From NCBI GenBank assembly GCA_031271975.1, contig JAISUR010000042.1:1-64000 (forward strand): a stretch of DNA of 64,000 bases, in the 5' to 3' direction. The translations under genes and the position numbers were made by a program. Position 1 is the stretch's first letter. The number at the start of each line of letters is the position of its first letter. Below, one piece after another: positions 63,479-64,000 of this stretch. Origin of the DNA: Propionibacteriaceae bacterium (GTDB taxonomy: Bacteria > Actinomycetota > Actinomycetes > Propionibacteriales > Propionibacteriaceae). The notes beneath the pieces were generated by a model. That model saw only the letters and a program-made list of their open reading frames with translations, made no database searches and was not told where the DNA came from.

Positions 63479-64000
63479 CAGATCTTGTCCCCGACCTTGA
63501 CGACGGGCTTCGGCGTGCGCAGCCGGCGCGGGTTGATCGCACGGTTGATGGCGTAGGAGGCCAGCCCCTTCGGCGATTCTTTGGGCAGCCGCTCGGCGAG
63601 CAGCTTCTTGAAGCCGCGCCAGATGAGGAAGAGGTCGATGATGATGAGCAGGAAGATGCCCCAGGTGGTGTACATGACGATGAGCACCCCCGTGTCGCCC
63701 AGGTTCTCCGCGAACATGGACGCCGCCAGGCAGATCATGACGATCGGCAGCGCGAAACCGGCCGGCGAGCGGCGCGTGTCGACATAGTTGCGGCACAGCA
63801 CCCGCCGCGGCTCGGCGTCGATTTTCTGCAGCTCTTCGCCGCGCTTTGCCGCCGCCAACTCGCGCTCACGGGCCTTGGCCTGCTTCGGGTTGAGCGTCGG
63901 ATTCAGCCGTTCGCGCCGCGCTTGCTCGGAAGCGGCCCGGGTCGGCGTGGGCCGAGCCTTCTTCTTCGGCGCCTCGGTGGCCTCGGCCGCCGCAGGCTCA
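63478..64000 (-). CDS. DUF3043 membrane protein (5' end outside window)
   Basis: The frame is open from the window edge down to the TGA at 63478; the start is not seen. The visible N-terminal part is basic and Ala/Arg-rich (KKKARPTPTRAASEQARRER), then come two membrane segments (FALPIVMICLAASMFAE and TTWGIFLLIIIDLFLIW) and a basic C-terminus (RRLRTPKPVVKVGDKI). DUF3043 proteins are small, two-pass, and found in actinobacteria beside HesB/ErpA; function unknown. Confidence 0.88.
   Translation of the reverse strand, partial: EPAAAEATEAPKKKARPTPTRAASEQARRERLNPTLNPKQAKARERELAAAKRGEELQKIDAEPRRVLCRNYVDTRRSPAGFALPIVMICLAASMFAENLGDTGVLIVMYTTWGIFLLIIIDLFLIWRGFKKLLAERLPKESPKGLASYAINRAINPRRLRTPKPVVKVGDKI

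Overview
This window is high-GC chromosomal DNA of an actinobacterium. The evidence is a WhiB2-type regulator, a class II DAHP synthase, a UbiA-type decaprenyl-phosphate phosphoribosyltransferase, a biotin carboxylase/BCCP fusion, DUF3499, DUF3043, DUF5719 and 'sunset' domain proteins, a LytR-CpsA-Psr protein and an LpdA-type flavoprotein. The methylmalonyl-CoA mutase pair mutA/mutB with the chaperone gene meaB is compatible with a Propionibacteriales-like host, but the family or genus cannot be fixed from sequence reading alone. No rRNA, tRNA, CRISPR, transposase or phage gene was seen.

Layout. 1-1840: the end of an SLH-domain surface protein and the phosphoribosyltransferase. 1809-12009: a self-contained sugar locus with a uroporphyrinogen-decarboxylase-like protein, a divergent AraC regulator, an AraF/RbsB-like binding lipoprotein, a tandem-ATPase transporter subunit, a permease, a 1109-residue DUF5107-TPR protein and a DUF4380 protein. 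12094-20018: acyl-CoA carboxylase alpha subunit, LpdA, a membrane protein, a repeat-rich gap, ribokinase and methionyl-tRNA synthetase. 20046-25961: two phosphate permeases, a phospholipase-D-like lipoprotein, an ECF sigma factor and its membrane partner. 26049-36791: HerA-like ATPase, meaB, mutB/mutA, a kinase-like protein, a ferredoxin/GNAT pair, a cation diffusion facilitator and an SIS protein. 36788-46177: the conserved actinobacterial whiB2/GDP-mannose/cell-surface block. 46258-49137: purE, an S51-like peptidase and guaA. 49225-54048: a RES/Xre-like toxin-antitoxin pair joined to aroK-aroE-ltaE-aroG. 54164-64000: lipid acyltransferase, esterase, metallo-lipoprotein, NlpC/P60 hydrolase, a DnaQ/UvrC-like nuclease, Lrp-type effector domain, cyclophilin, sunset protein, trpD with a receiver-like partner, HesB/ErpA and DUF3043.

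Many genes are joined by 1-4 base stop/start overlaps (ATGA, GTGA, TGATG), so operons can be read directly. A repeated architecture, a TAnnnT hexamer 6 or 7 bases before an ATG or GTG, indicates leaderless mRNAs and decided many of the starts given here.

Most worth following up are the sugar locus, which has import and regulation genes but no recognised catabolic enzyme; the toxin-antitoxin pair whose four-copy GTCAAG operator forms the 3' end of aroK; a dispersed palindromic repeat family; an LpdA without either redox cysteine; and several predicted enzymes that have lost catalytic residues.
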